Shown here piece after piece: positions 1 to 8,745 of a stretch of 64,000 nucleotides of DNA. The notes beneath the pieces were generated by a model, which was not told the origin of the DNA, did no database searches, and saw only the letters and a program-made list of their open reading frames with translations. Each line of letters starts with the position of its first letter. Position 1 is the stretch's first letter. The position numbers and the translations under genes were made by a program. Source of the DNA: Saccharofermentans sp. Its GTDB lineage: Bacteria; Bacillota; Clostridia; Saccharofermentanales; Saccharofermentanaceae. The stretch is from assembly GCA_024688685.1 (NCBI GenBank), contig JAILDX010000004.1, forward strand, positions 248,001-312,000, written 5' to 3'.

Positions 1-680
1 CGGCAAGCGCCGAGGACCTAGAATCATTCTTTGCGAAACAGCTCGCGACATCAAACAACGTCGTCCACATCTCCCTCTCTGAGAAGATCGAGAACAGCGG
101 CTGTGCCATTGCAAAGGAAGCGGCAAAAGCTTTTGATAATGTATTCGTATTTGACTCAACACATCTGTCCAGCGCTCAGGGGCTCCTCGCCATAGAGGCA
201 TGCCGTCTGGCTGATGAGGGCAAGTCTCCGGAAGAGATAATCGAACAGCTTGAGAAGGTCAAGGATAAGGTACACACAAGCTTCATCGTTGACAGTCTTG
301 AGTTCCTTTCGAGAACAGGTCAGGTATCCAGGCGGACGGCCGGCCTTATAAAGTCTCTCTGGGCCCGTCCCGTACTCGTTCTCAAAAAAGGAAAGATGAC
401 AGTCGGGAAATTCTATTTCGGAACGAGAGAGAATGCATGGAAGAAGTATATCAATTCCATATTCAGCCACTCTTCAAAGATCGATGACAGGATACTCTTC
501 ATCACTTATGTCGGTCTTACAAAGAAAGATCAGGACTGGATAAGAGCACAGATCGACAGGAAGATGCAGTTCACCGAGATCTATTTCCGTCAGGCATCCC
601 CTGCAATAGCTGCAAACTGCGGTGCAGGAACATTCGGTATCCTGTGGCGTGAGAAGGATAAGAAAGAGAACTGGGCCTGA
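1..680 (+). CDS. DegV family fatty-acid-binding protein, C-terminal part (5' end outside window)
   Basis: The frame is open from the first bases of the window and gives about 225 residues with no start, so the gene begins to the left. The visible part carries DegV signatures: a VFDSTHLSSAQGLLA stretch in the middle and FIVDSLEFLSRTGQVS further on. DegV proteins bind a fatty acid and, in Firmicutes, many act as FakB partners of the kinase FakA, delivering host fatty acids for phospholipid synthesis. That role is inferred from the family. It converges on the minus-strand gene that follows, only a few bases away. Family assignment is fairly secure; whether it is a true FakB is not shown. Confidence 0.8.
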   Translation, partial: ASAEDLESFFAKQLATSNNVVHISLSEKIENSGCAIAKEAAKAFDNVFVFDSTHLSSAQGLLAIEACRLADEGKSPEEIIEQLEKVKDKVHTSFIVDSLEFLSRTGQVSRRTAGLIKSLWARPVLVLKKGKMTVGKFYFGTRENAWKKYINSIFSHSSKIDDRILFITYVGLTKKDQDWIRAQIDRKMQFTEIYFRQASPAIAANCGAGTFGILWREKDKKENWA

Positions 681-683
681 TGT

Positions 684-1097
684 TCAGGCTTTAAAACCTC
701 TGTAAAGATCTTCAAAGAGTCCGTCAAGTTCCTGGCGGACTTCTTTATATTTTGCGGGATATCTCATATATCCGTTTGCCTCTATATGAGTCCCGTCTTT
801 TGTCTTTACATACATCGAAAAGGAATTGCCGTCCAGCACATACTTGTTACTCTTATGGAACCCGTCCCACTTCCCGGCTTTATACCTGTTAAGGCATTCC
901 TCTAGCTTGCTGACAACATCAGGAGATATCTCGAATTCAGCACGGTCTTCTTCTCTCTCTCCTCTGGCTTTTATGGAAACAGCATAGACACCGTCTCCCT
1001 CCAGAACCACATACTGCACATAGGAATCCTTCCCGTTGCCGTATGAATATCTGAACTCAAAGCCGGTTATGTCTTTGATTGTTTTATTGATGAACAT
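684..1097 (-). CDS. hypothetical protein coupled to purM
   Basis: This 137-residue cytoplasmic-looking protein has no signal peptide, membrane segment or motif I recognise. It is rich in charged residues and shows a KTKDGTHIEANGYMRYP stretch that looks like beta strands. The ATG at 1097 overlaps the purM stop codon (TGATG), so the two are probably translationally coupled. An upstream in-frame TTG at 1100 is less likely. Nothing in the sequence ties it to purine synthesis beyond this coupling. Function unknown. Confidence 0.65.
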   Translation of the reverse strand: MFINKTIKDITGFEFRYSYGNGKDSYVQYVVLEGDGVYAVSIKARGEREEDRAEFEISPDVVSKLEECLNRYKAGKWDGFHKSNKYVLDGNSFSMYVKTKDGTHIEANGYMRYPAKYKEVRQELDGLFEDLYRGFKA

Positions 1098-2269
1098 CAA
1101 TATGTGTACTCTTCACCACCGTAGCGGATGATCACTTCGTTGAAATCAGTTCCTGTTGCCTCAGTATGGCCTACGATCCTCGCATCGATATTAAAAGAGT
1201 TAGCAATCGCGATTATGCCTGCAGCAGCATCTTCAGAACTGCAGTAGAACTCTATACGGTGACCACAGTTGAATACCTGGAACATCTCCTTCATCGGGAT
1301 CTCACCGGACTCGTAGATAGCCTTGAACAAAGGAGGAAGCTCAAAGAGATTATCCTTTACATATCTGATTCCCTTGCCGAAATCCTTACACTTTGCCTGT
1401 CCTCCGCCGGTGCAGTGGATAATGCCGTTGATGCTGTCCTTGTAGTTATCGAGTGTACGTGCGACAACAGGAAGGAATGTTCTCGTAGGAGAGAGGATTG
1501 CCTCACCTACCGTCTGTTCAGAACCGGGAAGCTTATCTGTCAGTCTGAATTTGCCGCAGTATGCCTTGTCCTCACCTACAGTCTCAGAGAATGACTCCTT
1601 ATAGTTCTCGTAATAGTACTTTGAAAGCAGCATATGTCTTGCTGCCGTAAGGCCGTTGGAAGACATTCCTGAATTATAGCTCGATTCATATGATGCCTGA
1701 CCAAATGAAGCGATACCGACAATGATATCGCCAGGCTGGATATATGCAGCATTTACGATATCTTCTCTCTTTGCTCTTGCAACGATAGTCGAGTCAACGA
1801 TAAGTGTCCTTACCAGATCTCCGACATCAGCTGTCTCACCGCCGCACATTGTGATGTTGATGCCAAGGTCAGCAAGCTTTGATACCATCTCATCATATCC
1901 TTCGATGATCTTGGCGATCGCCTTGCCATCAACCCTGTGTGCATTACGTCCGATAGTGTTGGACAGTGACATATTCTTGTATGCGCCCACGCACGCAAGG
2001 TCATCAGTATTCATAACGAGTGAATCCTGTGCCAGTCCCTTGAACCAGTCGTAGTTACCTGTCTCCTTGAACATAAGATATGCAACGGAAGACTTTGTTC
2101 CGGCACCGTCAGCATGAATGGCTGTGCAGTATTCGGGGTCTCCTGCAATATCGGGAATGAGCTTTGCGAATGCGCCGGGGAAAACTCCCTTATCCTGATT
2201 TTTTACTGCTGCCTTAACGTCATCCTTCGTGGGTGATACGCCTCTGGATAAATATGATTCTGCTGACAT
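1097..2269 (-). CDS. purM: phosphoribosylformylglycinamidine cyclo-ligase (AIR synthase), long form
   Basis: PurM closes the imidazole ring of formylglycinamidine ribonucleotide with ATP, the fifth step of purine synthesis. The 390-residue product shows HADGAGTKSSVAYL near residues 50-65, NTDDLACVGA and CGGETADVGD, all typical of the PurM/AIR synthase fold. It is about 45 residues longer than the common 345-residue enzyme and resembles the longer branch of the family. I chose the ATG at 2269 because GGAGG lies 8 bases upstream; a longer frame reaching 2350 runs into the 3' end of rnpB and is not credible. It is followed by a coupled unknown gene. Confidence 0.88.
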   Translation of the reverse strand: MSAESYLSRGVSPTKDDVKAAVKNQDKGVFPGAFAKLIPDIAGDPEYCTAIHADGAGTKSSVAYLMFKETGNYDWFKGLAQDSLVMNTDDLACVGAYKNMSLSNTIGRNAHRVDGKAIAKIIEGYDEMVSKLADLGINITMCGGETADVGDLVRTLIVDSTIVARAKREDIVNAAYIQPGDIIVGIASFGQASYESSYNSGMSSNGLTAARHMLLSKYYYENYKESFSETVGEDKAYCGKFRLTDKLPGSEQTVGEAILSPTRTFLPVVARTLDNYKDSINGIIHCTGGGQAKCKDFGKGIRYVKDNLFELPPLFKAIYESGEIPMKEMFQVFNCGHRIEFYCSSEDAAAGIIAIANSFNIDARIVGHTEATGTDFNEVIIRYGGEEYTY

Positions 2270-2300
2270 AAGATGCCTCCAATAGTGATATCTCAAATTA

Positions 2301-2677
2301 TGTTCCCGCCAGGCAAGGTCGGTAAGCCGGGTTCTGTATATGATGATCATCTATCCAGATGCTGTGTTGCCACAGCATTCCAGCCGTCTCCTCATGGCCC
2401 GCGGACAGCGGTTATGCCATTCCACGACGTTGCTCCGGGTGGGGTTTACAAGGCCGGCATGTCTCCATACCGCCGGTGAGCTCTTACCTCGCCTTTTCAT
2501 CCTTACCTTCCGTTCCGGAGAACGGCGGGCGGTTTTCTTTTCTGTTGCACTTTCCTTAAAGTCGCCTTCACCGGACGTTATCCGGCACCCTTGTCCTGTG
2601 GAGCCCGGACTTTCCTCACGCATCGGGTGTTACCCATCTGATGCCCGCGATCATCTCGGCCTGCCTCGCGCGAACAT
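2301..2677 (-). ncRNA. rnpB: RNase P RNA, class A
   Basis: The minus strand carries the catalytic RNA of ribonuclease P, which matures tRNA 5' ends. Universally conserved blocks are visible: GAGGAAAGTCCGGGCTCCA (CR I), GTGCAACAGAAAAGAAAACC, AAGGTAAGGATGAAAAGG, TAAACCCCACCCGGAGCAA, and the 3' block ACAGAACCCGGCTTA, which reads against the loop regions. The first and last 17 bases pair to form P1 (TGTTC...AGGCAGG against CCTTGCCT...GAACA), which sets the ends to within a few bases. The overall layout fits the ancestral A type rather than the Bacillus B type. Several open frames on both strands inside it are spurious. Confidence 0.95.
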
Positions 2678-2682
2678 TGTCT

Positions 2683-2711
2683 ATTTTAATAAAATGATCG
2701 CGCAAAGTAAA
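2683..2711 (-). promoter_or_regulatory. promoter of rnpB
   Basis: On the minus strand, TTTACT (2706-2711) and TAAAAT (2683-2688) are separated by exactly 17 bases. The -10 box lies 6 bases upstream of the predicted 5' end of RNase P RNA at about 2677, the expected distance for a sigma-A start. Confidence 0.7.
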
Positions 2712-2780
2712 GGATAAGGCATTGACAGTCGGCTCGCTTCAAAGTCATAATCAAACCTCCATTCAAATACGCGTATAGCT

Positions 2781-3581
2781 TTACATCTCTGTCGGAACAT
2801 CCTTGCGGAAGCTCGTCTCATCATTAAAATTGATAATTACCTCAATTCCCTCGAACCTGTCCTCAAGGGCTTTCTTAAGCCTGGGAAGATAAACCTGCTC
2901 TGTGGCACTGTGTCCCGCGATTATGGTTGATATTCCAAGCTCGTCCAGAAGCACACAGATATGGTGCTTTATCTCACCTGAGATTACCGTATCAATGCCA
3001 TTATCGATGATCGCGGGGATCGATGACTCATCAAAAGCTCCGCCCTGGCAGAACACCCTGCCTACCTTGCGGGACTGATCACAAATGGAAATGCATCCGC
3101 TGCAGTTAAGACTGTTCTCGATAACCTTAAGGAATCTTCCCAGAGTCATATAATCAATATACCCCGGCTCGAAAACCACTCCGCAGGAACACCCTTCAAG
3201 AGGTCTTATCTCCACACCGCACAGTGCTTCCGCAATGGCAGTGTTGCCAAATTCATCAGTCATATCGAGATTAGTATGGCAGGCATAATTCGTAATATCG
3301 TGCTTTATCATCTTTCTGATAAGACGCCCCTTGTAGTCGTCTTCAGAGACAGACAGGATCCCTCCGAAAATGATAGGGTGATGGGTAATGATCATCTCTG
3401 CCTTGTTCTTGACCGCACAGTCAACGGCTTTGGAAGTCGTATCAAGTGATAAAACTATCCTCTTTACATCGCTGTCCCTGTCGCCTACGATCAGTCCAAC
3501 GTTATCATAATCCTCAGCATTCTCAATCGGGAACATGTCCTCAAGGAACGCCATGATCTCATCAGCCTTAACCTTACTCAT
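2781..3581 (-). CDS. Nif3-like dinuclear metal centre protein
   Basis: This 266-residue protein belongs to the Nif3/YqfO/YbgI family. It has ITHHPIIFGG near residue 65, supplying the first metal-binding histidines, CHTNLDMTDEFGN near 100, and SGEIKHH plus GHSATEQVYLP near the C-terminus for the second half of the dinuclear site. It lacks the long central insert of B. subtilis YqfO. The family has been linked to GTP cyclohydrolase-type activity, but its real role is unsettled. Its ATG overlaps the trmK stop, a pairing conserved in many Firmicutes and usually downstream of dnaG, as here. Confidence 0.88.
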   Translation of the reverse strand: MSKVKADEIMAFLEDMFPIENAEDYDNVGLIVGDRDSDVKRIVLSLDTTSKAVDCAVKNKAEMIITHHPIIFGGILSVSEDDYKGRLIRKMIKHDITNYACHTNLDMTDEFGNTAIAEALCGVEIRPLEGCSCGVVFEPGYIDYMTLGRFLKVIENSLNCSGCISICDQSRKVGRVFCQGGAFDESSIPAIIDNGIDTVISGEIKHHICVLLDELGISTIIAGHSATEQVYLPRLKKALEDRFEGIEVIINFNDETSFRKDVPTEM

Positions 3582-4237
3582 TCCATACCCTCCAATACAT
3601 CTCTTATTCTTTTATCGCCTCTGGCTCTTACCTGATACACCCTGTCAAGAAAAGCCCTGTACTCAGGATAACGCTCAAACTTGGTGAGCATTACCGGACC
3701 ATAGTATATTTCCCTGTCTGAAAGCGGTAATTCCTTACCACTGTATTTTACACTCAAAACGCAATAATAAAAACCCGTCTCGAAACAAGCTTCCTCATCA
3801 TCTATCACAAAACCGTTCCCATACAGCCATTCACGAAGTTCAGGAAGGGATTTCTGCGGCTGCAGGATGAATGTAATGTCTTTGGGCATACTGTCGTGCT
3901 CATTCATAAATCTGCCGATTATATCCTTGATATTTAAGCCACCCATGCCAGCGATGACTATAACATCGCCGTCATTCACTTCGACACCGTCAAGGCCGTC
4001 CGTAAGCATAGTGGAAGCTCTCTCTGACAGGAGATTAGATCTTATCGCTTCATCCGCCCTTGATAATGGACCTTCATTAATATCAGTCAGTACTGCTTCC
4101 TTAAAAACATCGTTTTTAAGACAATATACTGAAAGCAGTCCGTGATCGGCACCTACATCTATCAAGCGTCCCGACACTTTATAACGTGACGCAAGATCAG
4201 CGATCATCTTAAGGCGGACCGTAAGATCGTATCTCAT
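3578..4237 (-). CDS. trmK: tRNA (adenine(22)-N(1))-methyltransferase TrmK
   Basis: TrmK methylates N1 of A22 in the D-loop of tRNAs using S-adenosylmethionine. The 219-residue product has the SAM-binding motif LIDVGADHGLLSVYCL near residue 25, TDINEGPLSRA as the acidic ribose contact, VIAGMGG near residue 95, and the LQPQ catalytic-region motif near 125, all typical of this family. It overlaps dnaG upstream and nif3 downstream by 4 bases each, so the three are translationally coupled. Confidence 0.9.
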   Translation of the reverse strand: MRYDLTVRLKMIADLASRYKVSGRLIDVGADHGLLSVYCLKNDVFKEAVLTDINEGPLSRADEAIRSNLLSERASTMLTDGLDGVEVNDGDVIVIAGMGGLNIKDIIGRFMNEHDSMPKDITFILQPQKSLPELREWLYGNGFVIDDEEACFETGFYYCVLSVKYSGKELPLSDREIYYGPVMLTKFERYPEYRAFLDRVYQVRARGDKRIRDVLEGME

Positions 4238-6150
4238 AATCTCTCACTCTTTTTCCTGATGCTGTCTGAATAGTACTCGAGCTTGTCAAGTTCAGTCCTG
4301 ATCTGATCCCTCTCCTCACCTGTTGCGGAACCGAGTCTCGAATAGAGATACTTTGACCTTCTGCTGCAGAACTCAAGTCTTATCGTGTAGAGATATGACA
4401 GATAATACGATCTTGCGACATTGATATTAGCGCTGTCCTCCGCTTTGGAATAAGCCTTGAAGAACACATTCTCCGCAGGGAATCCGTTAAGCGTATAGCG
4501 CTTGAGCACTTCCACCATTGAAGCAGGACTTACACCCTTTCCCGGGGCGTAGTTCTCAAGGAAATACTTGCATATCTGCTTCATGTTATTGTTCGCAAAA
4601 TCCCCCGGCCTCAGGATGTCTTCCTTGGGTATCTCCCCGGAATCAAGATCCCCTCCAAGATATACCGCATATGCGAGAAGACTGATCTCGTTCTCTGTTG
4701 CTATATCGTCAAGACTGATCCCCTGTCCGTCTTCTGCATTCTCTGACGGCGGATCATTGCGCAAAGTGAGATCCTCCTGAATTCTACGCTGAGCCGTACG
4801 CTCATCGATCCTCTTCTCCTGATCTATCTCACTGCTTGCCATTGCCTTCATTGCCTCGAGGATAACCTGAGGTGCTGCCTTAAGATAAACTGACGCATTG
4901 GCCGCCATCTTCGATCTCTTGATATCGTCATTGAGAAGTGAGCCATAGAGGATTATATCGTCCTGATATCTCTCCATATCAAGACCTTTGCCGTCCTCAT
5001 AATTATCGTCGTATGCTCTGTCGGTAAGATACTGGTCAACATACTTTGCATTCTTCACGACATCGGCAAATCTCTCCGCACCGAATGTCCTGATATACTC
5101 ATCCGGATCCTTGCCGCCCGGAACTTTTGCGATCTTTATCTTGATGTTAAGACCTGTCATCTTGCGCAGATAACCGAGCATCATCTTGATCGCTCTCAGA
5201 GCCGCCATCTGACCTGCTTTATCGGAATCAAAAAAGAAGATGACTTCCTCTGCGTATCTCGCACATGTCCTGAGCTGTGAATCAGTAAAAGCCGTACCAA
5301 GCGAAGCGACCGTATTCTTAACGCCTGCCTGATGCATCGCGATGGCATCCATATAGCCCTCAACGATGATAAGCTGTTTTGACCTCTCCTTCTTTGCAAA
5401 GTTCAGTGCATAAAGATGGTTCTGCTTCTTATAAACAAGTGAATCAGGCGAATTAATGTACTTGGGCATCTCATCTCCAAGAGCCCTTCCGCCGAAAGCA
5501 ACTATCTTCCCTAACTCATCCATTATCGGGAACATGAGCCTGCCTCTGAAAAGATCTATCAGATTGCCCTTGGAAGTCCTTGTAAAAAGACCGGAAACTT
5601 CCATCTCATCATCCGAATAACCGAGGTCCTTAAGATATCTGTAGAGATTATCCCAGCCTTCCGGCGAATACCCGAGGCCGAAATTGGTCATCGTCGCATT
5701 ACTCAGCTCACGCTTTCTTGCATACTCCACAGCCCTCTTTCCCTCATCTGTATGAAGTGACTTATAGAAAAACCTGGCAGCTTCCGTGAGCAGCGCCATG
5801 ACACGTTCTTTCTTCTCCCTGGTCTTTTCATCTTGCTGGGCATAATATGTATCTTCCGGAACTTCTACACCCACCTGTTTTCCGAGAAGCCTGATCGCTT
5901 CGGGATAACTGAGGTGCTCCATCTCCATAATGAACGAGATCGCATTTCCTGTCTTGTTGCAGACAAAACAACTGTATATGTTCTTTGTGATCGAGACACA
6001 GAATGAAGGCTTCGTATCCGCATGGAAGGGACACAGTCCCCAGCGGTTGGTCCCGCTGCGCTTTGTAAGTGAAACATAACGTGAGACAACTGACTCAATA
6101 TCAGCCTTATCGATTATCTCTCGAATTACACTTTCAGGGATCCTCGCCAT
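4234..6150 (-). CDS. dnaG: DNA primase
   Basis: DnaG makes RNA primers at the replication fork. The 638-residue protein starts with a CHC2 zinc-ribbon (CPFHADTKPSF and YSCFVCNKTG, residues about 41-66), followed by the catalytic core. The TOPRIM domain shows LIIVEGYMDAIAMHQAG (glutamate at about 260) and VIFFFDSDKAGQMAA. A helicase-binding C-terminal domain follows. There is no Shine-Dalgarno sequence in front of the ATG at 6150, but an extended -10 element (TGCTATACT) ends 6 bases before it, so the message may be leaderless. It lies 17 bases after the stop of the metal ATPase gene and heads the dnaG-trmK-nif3 operon. No sigma-70 gene follows it. Confidence 0.95.
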   Translation of the reverse strand: MARIPESVIREIIDKADIESVVSRYVSLTKRSGTNRWGLCPFHADTKPSFCVSITKNIYSCFVCNKTGNAISFIMEMEHLSYPEAIRLLGKQVGVEVPEDTYYAQQDEKTREKKERVMALLTEAARFFYKSLHTDEGKRAVEYARKRELSNATMTNFGLGYSPEGWDNLYRYLKDLGYSDDEMEVSGLFTRTSKGNLIDLFRGRLMFPIMDELGKIVAFGGRALGDEMPKYINSPDSLVYKKQNHLYALNFAKKERSKQLIIVEGYMDAIAMHQAGVKNTVASLGTAFTDSQLRTCARYAEEVIFFFDSDKAGQMAALRAIKMMLGYLRKMTGLNIKIKIAKVPGGKDPDEYIRTFGAERFADVVKNAKYVDQYLTDRAYDDNYEDGKGLDMERYQDDIILYGSLLNDDIKRSKMAANASVYLKAAPQVILEAMKAMASSEIDQEKRIDERTAQRRIQEDLTLRNDPPSENAEDGQGISLDDIATENEISLLAYAVYLGGDLDSGEIPKEDILRPGDFANNNMKQICKYFLENYAPGKGVSPASMVEVLKRYTLNGFPAENVFFKAYSKAEDSANINVARSYYLSYLYTIRLEFCSRRSKYLYSRLGSATGEERDQIRTELDKLEYYSDSIRKKSERL

Positions 6151-6156
6151 ACGTCA

Positions 6157-6165
6157 AGTATAGCA
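6157..6165 (-). promoter_or_regulatory. extended -10 promoter element before dnaG
   Basis: The minus strand reads TGCTATACT at 6165-6157, matching the extended -10 consensus TGnTATAAT with one mismatch. The best upstream -35 match at 17-base spacing is poor. A transcript would start at or within a base or two of the dnaG ATG. This is a weak single-site prediction. Confidence 0.35.
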
Positions 6166-6167
6166 CA

Positions 6168-8054
6168 TCATTCCCTTATTTTCATCATCGCACGCATAGC
6201 GTTCAGTATGGCTATAACAAGTACTCCGACGTCTCCGAAAACAGCCAGCCACATGCCTGCGATGCCCAGCGCACCGAGTATGAGTATCAGGACTTTCACA
6301 CCGAGTGCGAAAACGATATTCTCCCTCACTATTGTCATGGTCCTTCTCGAGATCCTGACAGCCACAGCGATCTTTCCGAGATTATCATCCATCAGCACAA
6401 CATCAGCCGATTCGATCGCGGCATCAGAACCCATAGCACCCATCGCGATACCTACATCAGCCCTTGTCAAAACAGGAGCATCATTTATTCCGTCGCCGGC
6501 AAATGCAAGCTTGTTCCCGGCATTTATCAGTTCCTCAACCTTTGCAACCTTATCCTGCGGCAGAAGCTCTGCATAGTATTCTGTTATGCCTACCTGTTTC
6601 GCGACAGATTCAGCAACCTTTGACTTGTCTCCCGTAAGCATGACAGTCTTCCTGATGCCGACATCCTTAAGAGCCTTCATTGCATCTGCAGAATCATCCT
6701 TGATCTTATCGTTAATAACTATATGACCCAGGTACTCGCCTTCACGGCTTATATGGATTATCGTTCCCGTCAGATGACAGTCGTGCCACTTTGCATGAAC
6801 CATGTCCATGAGGGCACCATTGCCGCAGTAATACGTCTCTCCGTCAACGACCGCTCTTATTCCCTTGCCTGCTATTTCCTCCACTTCGTCAACCCGTGAC
6901 TTGTCAATGTGTCCTTCGTGTTCACGAATAACAGATTCCGCAACCGGGTGACCGGAATAGCTTTCGCAGCAGGCTGCGATATCAAGGAGCTCAGCCTTGC
7001 TGATCTCATCCGGATGAATATCATCGACAGCGAAACGTCCTTCCGTGATAGTTCCCGTCTTGTCAAAGACTACAGTATCAATATTAGACAATGCCTCCAG
7101 ATAGTTGGCACCCTTTATGAGAACACCCTCTCTCGAAGCACCGCCAAGTCCGCCGAAAAATGACAGCGGAACAGACACCACAAGCGCACACGGACACGAA
7201 ACAACAAGGAATACCATCGCACGGTTGAGCCATGCGCTCCATACATCCCAGCTTGAAGGGTTAATGATCAGCGGCGGAACAACAAAGAGAAGAAGCGCAG
7301 CGATTACGACACATGGCGTATACCACCTTGCAAACCTCGTAATGAAGTTCTCAACCTTGGCCTTTTTATCGTAGGAGTTCTCAACGAGTTCAAGTATCTT
7401 TGCGACAGTACTCTCCGTATAACTGCTCGTCGTCCTGACCCTTATAACGCCTGTCAGATTGAGCGTACCGCTTATGACATTATCACTTACCCCAAGATCG
7501 ACAGGTGCACTCTCGCCGGTGAGCGCTGCCGTGTTTACCGTTGTATTTCCGTCGATGATGACACCGTCAAGAGGGATCTTCTCTCCGGGCTTTACCAGTA
7601 TCGTCGAACCTATCTCAACCTCTTCCGGAGAAACCATCTGCTCCTCCTGCCCGTCCTCTCCAGTCAGGAGATTTGCATAGTCGGGGCGGATATCCATAAG
7701 TCCCGCAATCGATTTTCGCGAACGACCTACCGCAATGCTCTGAAAAAGCTCACCGATCTGATAGAAGAGCATTACCGCAACAGCCTCAGGATACTCGCCT
7801 GTAGCAAACGCACCTATCGTGGCGATCGCCATAAGGAACTTCTCATCGAAAACCTGTCCGTGTATGATATTGACCGCCGCACACTTTATGACGTCATAAC
7901 CGCACACCAGATACGGCACCATGAAAACGGGAAGTGCAATATACCACACGGGATCGAAAACCTTATTGACGATAACCGCAGCTATCAAAAGAAAAATGGC
8001 AATAACTATCCTGAGCAGCCACTTACGCTGCTTTTTGTTGAGATATTTCTTCAT
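6168..8054 (-). CDS. heavy-metal translocating P1B-type ATPase (Zn/Cd/Pb exporter type)
   Basis: This 628-residue membrane pump exports soft or divalent metals using ATP. Visible motifs are SCPCALVVSVPLSF (metal-binding CPC in the membrane), DKTGTITEG (phosphorylated Asp), SGHPVAES, TGES in the actuator domain and GDGINDAPVLTRADVGIAMG. The CPC followed by VSVPL favours the Zn/Cd/Pb subgroup over the copper group, an inference from family patterns. Unlike most CadA proteins it has no N-terminal HMA domain; that domain is encoded separately just upstream. It is last in a repressor-HMA-ATPase operon. Confidence 0.92.
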   Translation of the reverse strand: MKKYLNKKQRKWLLRIVIAIFLLIAAVIVNKVFDPVWYIALPVFMVPYLVCGYDVIKCAAVNIIHGQVFDEKFLMAIATIGAFATGEYPEAVAVMLFYQIGELFQSIAVGRSRKSIAGLMDIRPDYANLLTGEDGQEEQMVSPEEVEIGSTILVKPGEKIPLDGVIIDGNTTVNTAALTGESAPVDLGVSDNVISGTLNLTGVIRVRTTSSYTESTVAKILELVENSYDKKAKVENFITRFARWYTPCVVIAALLLFVVPPLIINPSSWDVWSAWLNRAMVFLVVSCPCALVVSVPLSFFGGLGGASREGVLIKGANYLEALSNIDTVVFDKTGTITEGRFAVDDIHPDEISKAELLDIAACCESYSGHPVAESVIREHEGHIDKSRVDEVEEIAGKGIRAVVDGETYYCGNGALMDMVHAKWHDCHLTGTIIHISREGEYLGHIVINDKIKDDSADAMKALKDVGIRKTVMLTGDKSKVAESVAKQVGITEYYAELLPQDKVAKVEELINAGNKLAFAGDGINDAPVLTRADVGIAMGAMGSDAAIESADVVLMDDNLGKIAVAVRISRRTMTIVRENIVFALGVKVLILILGALGIAGMWLAVFGDVGVLVIAILNAMRAMMKIRE

Positions 8055-8074
8055 ACCGGAACTCTTCTAACTGA

Positions 8075-8296
8075 TTATTTAACGATTACTTCGCAGTCAG
8101 GCTCAACCTTCTTGAGAACCTTGAGTGCTTCCTTGAGGACTGCATCAAACTTATCGTCAGCAGCCTCCAGTGTCATCTTTTGTGTAAAGAAATTAACTGT
8201 TACACTGTCAACACCGTCGATCTTAGCAACAGCTTCCTGCATCTTTCTGGCACAGTTAGCGCAATCGACCTCATCAAGTTCAAATACCTTTTTCAT
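8075..8296 (-). CDS. stand-alone HMA metal-binding protein (metallochaperone)
   Basis: The 73-residue protein is a single heavy-metal-associated domain with the metal site DCANCARKMQ (residues 10-16, Cys-x-x-Cys) and a ferredoxin-like fold pattern. I start it at the ATG at 8296 because GGAGG lies 8 bases ahead; an upstream TTG would overlap that ribosome binding site. It probably hands metal to the ATPase encoded 20 bases downstream, replacing the HMA domain the pump lacks. Confidence 0.85.
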   Translation of the reverse strand: MKKVFELDEVDCANCARKMQEAVAKIDGVDSVTVNFFTQKMTLEAADDKFDAVLKEALKVLKKVEPDCEVIVK

Positions 8297-8320
8297 CTTT
8301 ATGTCCTCCAATAATTAATA

Positions 8321-8668
8321 TCAATCTTCTTCGAGCAAGTGATCAAAACCCTGAGCGATTATCGATTTGACGTGATCGTCAGCAAGTCTGTAATAGATAG
8401 TCTTGCCCTCTCTTCTGTTCGAAACGAGCTTGGCATCCTTAAGAACCTTAAGCTGATGCGAAATAGCAGACTGCGTCATGCCAAGCAGCTCAGAGATGGC
8501 ACAGACGCACATCTCTTCCTCATAGAGCGAAAACATTATCTTTATCCTTGTGGAATCACCGAAGATCTTGTAAAGGTCAGCAAGGTCAGACAGAAACTCA
8601 TCTGTCGGCATCTCCCCTTTAACGCGTCCGAGGAGTTCAGTGTGGTCATGTTTGCATTCCGATGCCAT
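8321..8668 (-). CDS. ArsR/SmtB-family metal-sensing repressor, CadC-like
   Basis: The 115-residue winged-helix repressor is of the CadC type. Its EEMCVCAISELLGM stretch holds the Cys-x-Cys of the alpha-3 metal site, and an upstream SECKHDH could provide the other ligands found in the N-terminal arm of CadC. The recognition helix is MTQSAISHQLKVL. AGGAG lies 7 bases before the ATG at 8668, so I prefer it to the in-frame ATG at 8701, which lies inside the operator. It likely represses its own operon until Cd, Pb or Zn binds. Confidence 0.88.
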   Translation of the reverse strand: MASECKHDHTELLGRVKGEMPTDEFLSDLADLYKIFGDSTRIKIMFSLYEEEMCVCAISELLGMTQSAISHQLKVLKDAKLVSNRREGKTIYYRLADDHVKSIIAQGFDHLLEED

Positions 8669-8683
8669 ATCGCAGCTCCTTTT

Positions 8684-8745
8684 ATATGAATGATTGTTCA
8701 TATGTTTAACTGCTCATATATTAGCACAATATTGGCCTCTGTCAA
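8684..8745 (-). promoter_or_regulatory. promoter and double operator of the metal-efflux operon
   Basis: The minus strand has TTGACA (8740-8745), a 16-base spacer and TAATAT (8718-8723). Two 20-bp imperfect palindromes follow directly: ATATGTTTAACTGCTCATAT at 8700-8719, overlapping the -10, and ATATGAATGATTGTTCATAT at 8684-8703. They share ends and resemble the ATGAACA...TGTTCAT operators of ArsR/SmtB repressors. The layout is consistent with autorepression by the adjacent CadC-like protein. Confidence 0.75.

Noticed and set aside
2340..2717. Several open frames of 66-125 codons on both strands
   Set aside because: They lie inside the RNase P RNA gene, whose conserved blocks are unmistakable; none has a credible ribosome binding site or family resemblance.
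2685..2747. 20-codon frame (MTLKRADCQC...) on the minus strand with GGAGG 7 bases ahead of its ATG
   Set aside because: It runs across the rnpB promoter and ends at its -10 box; without conservation evidence it is more likely a chance site.
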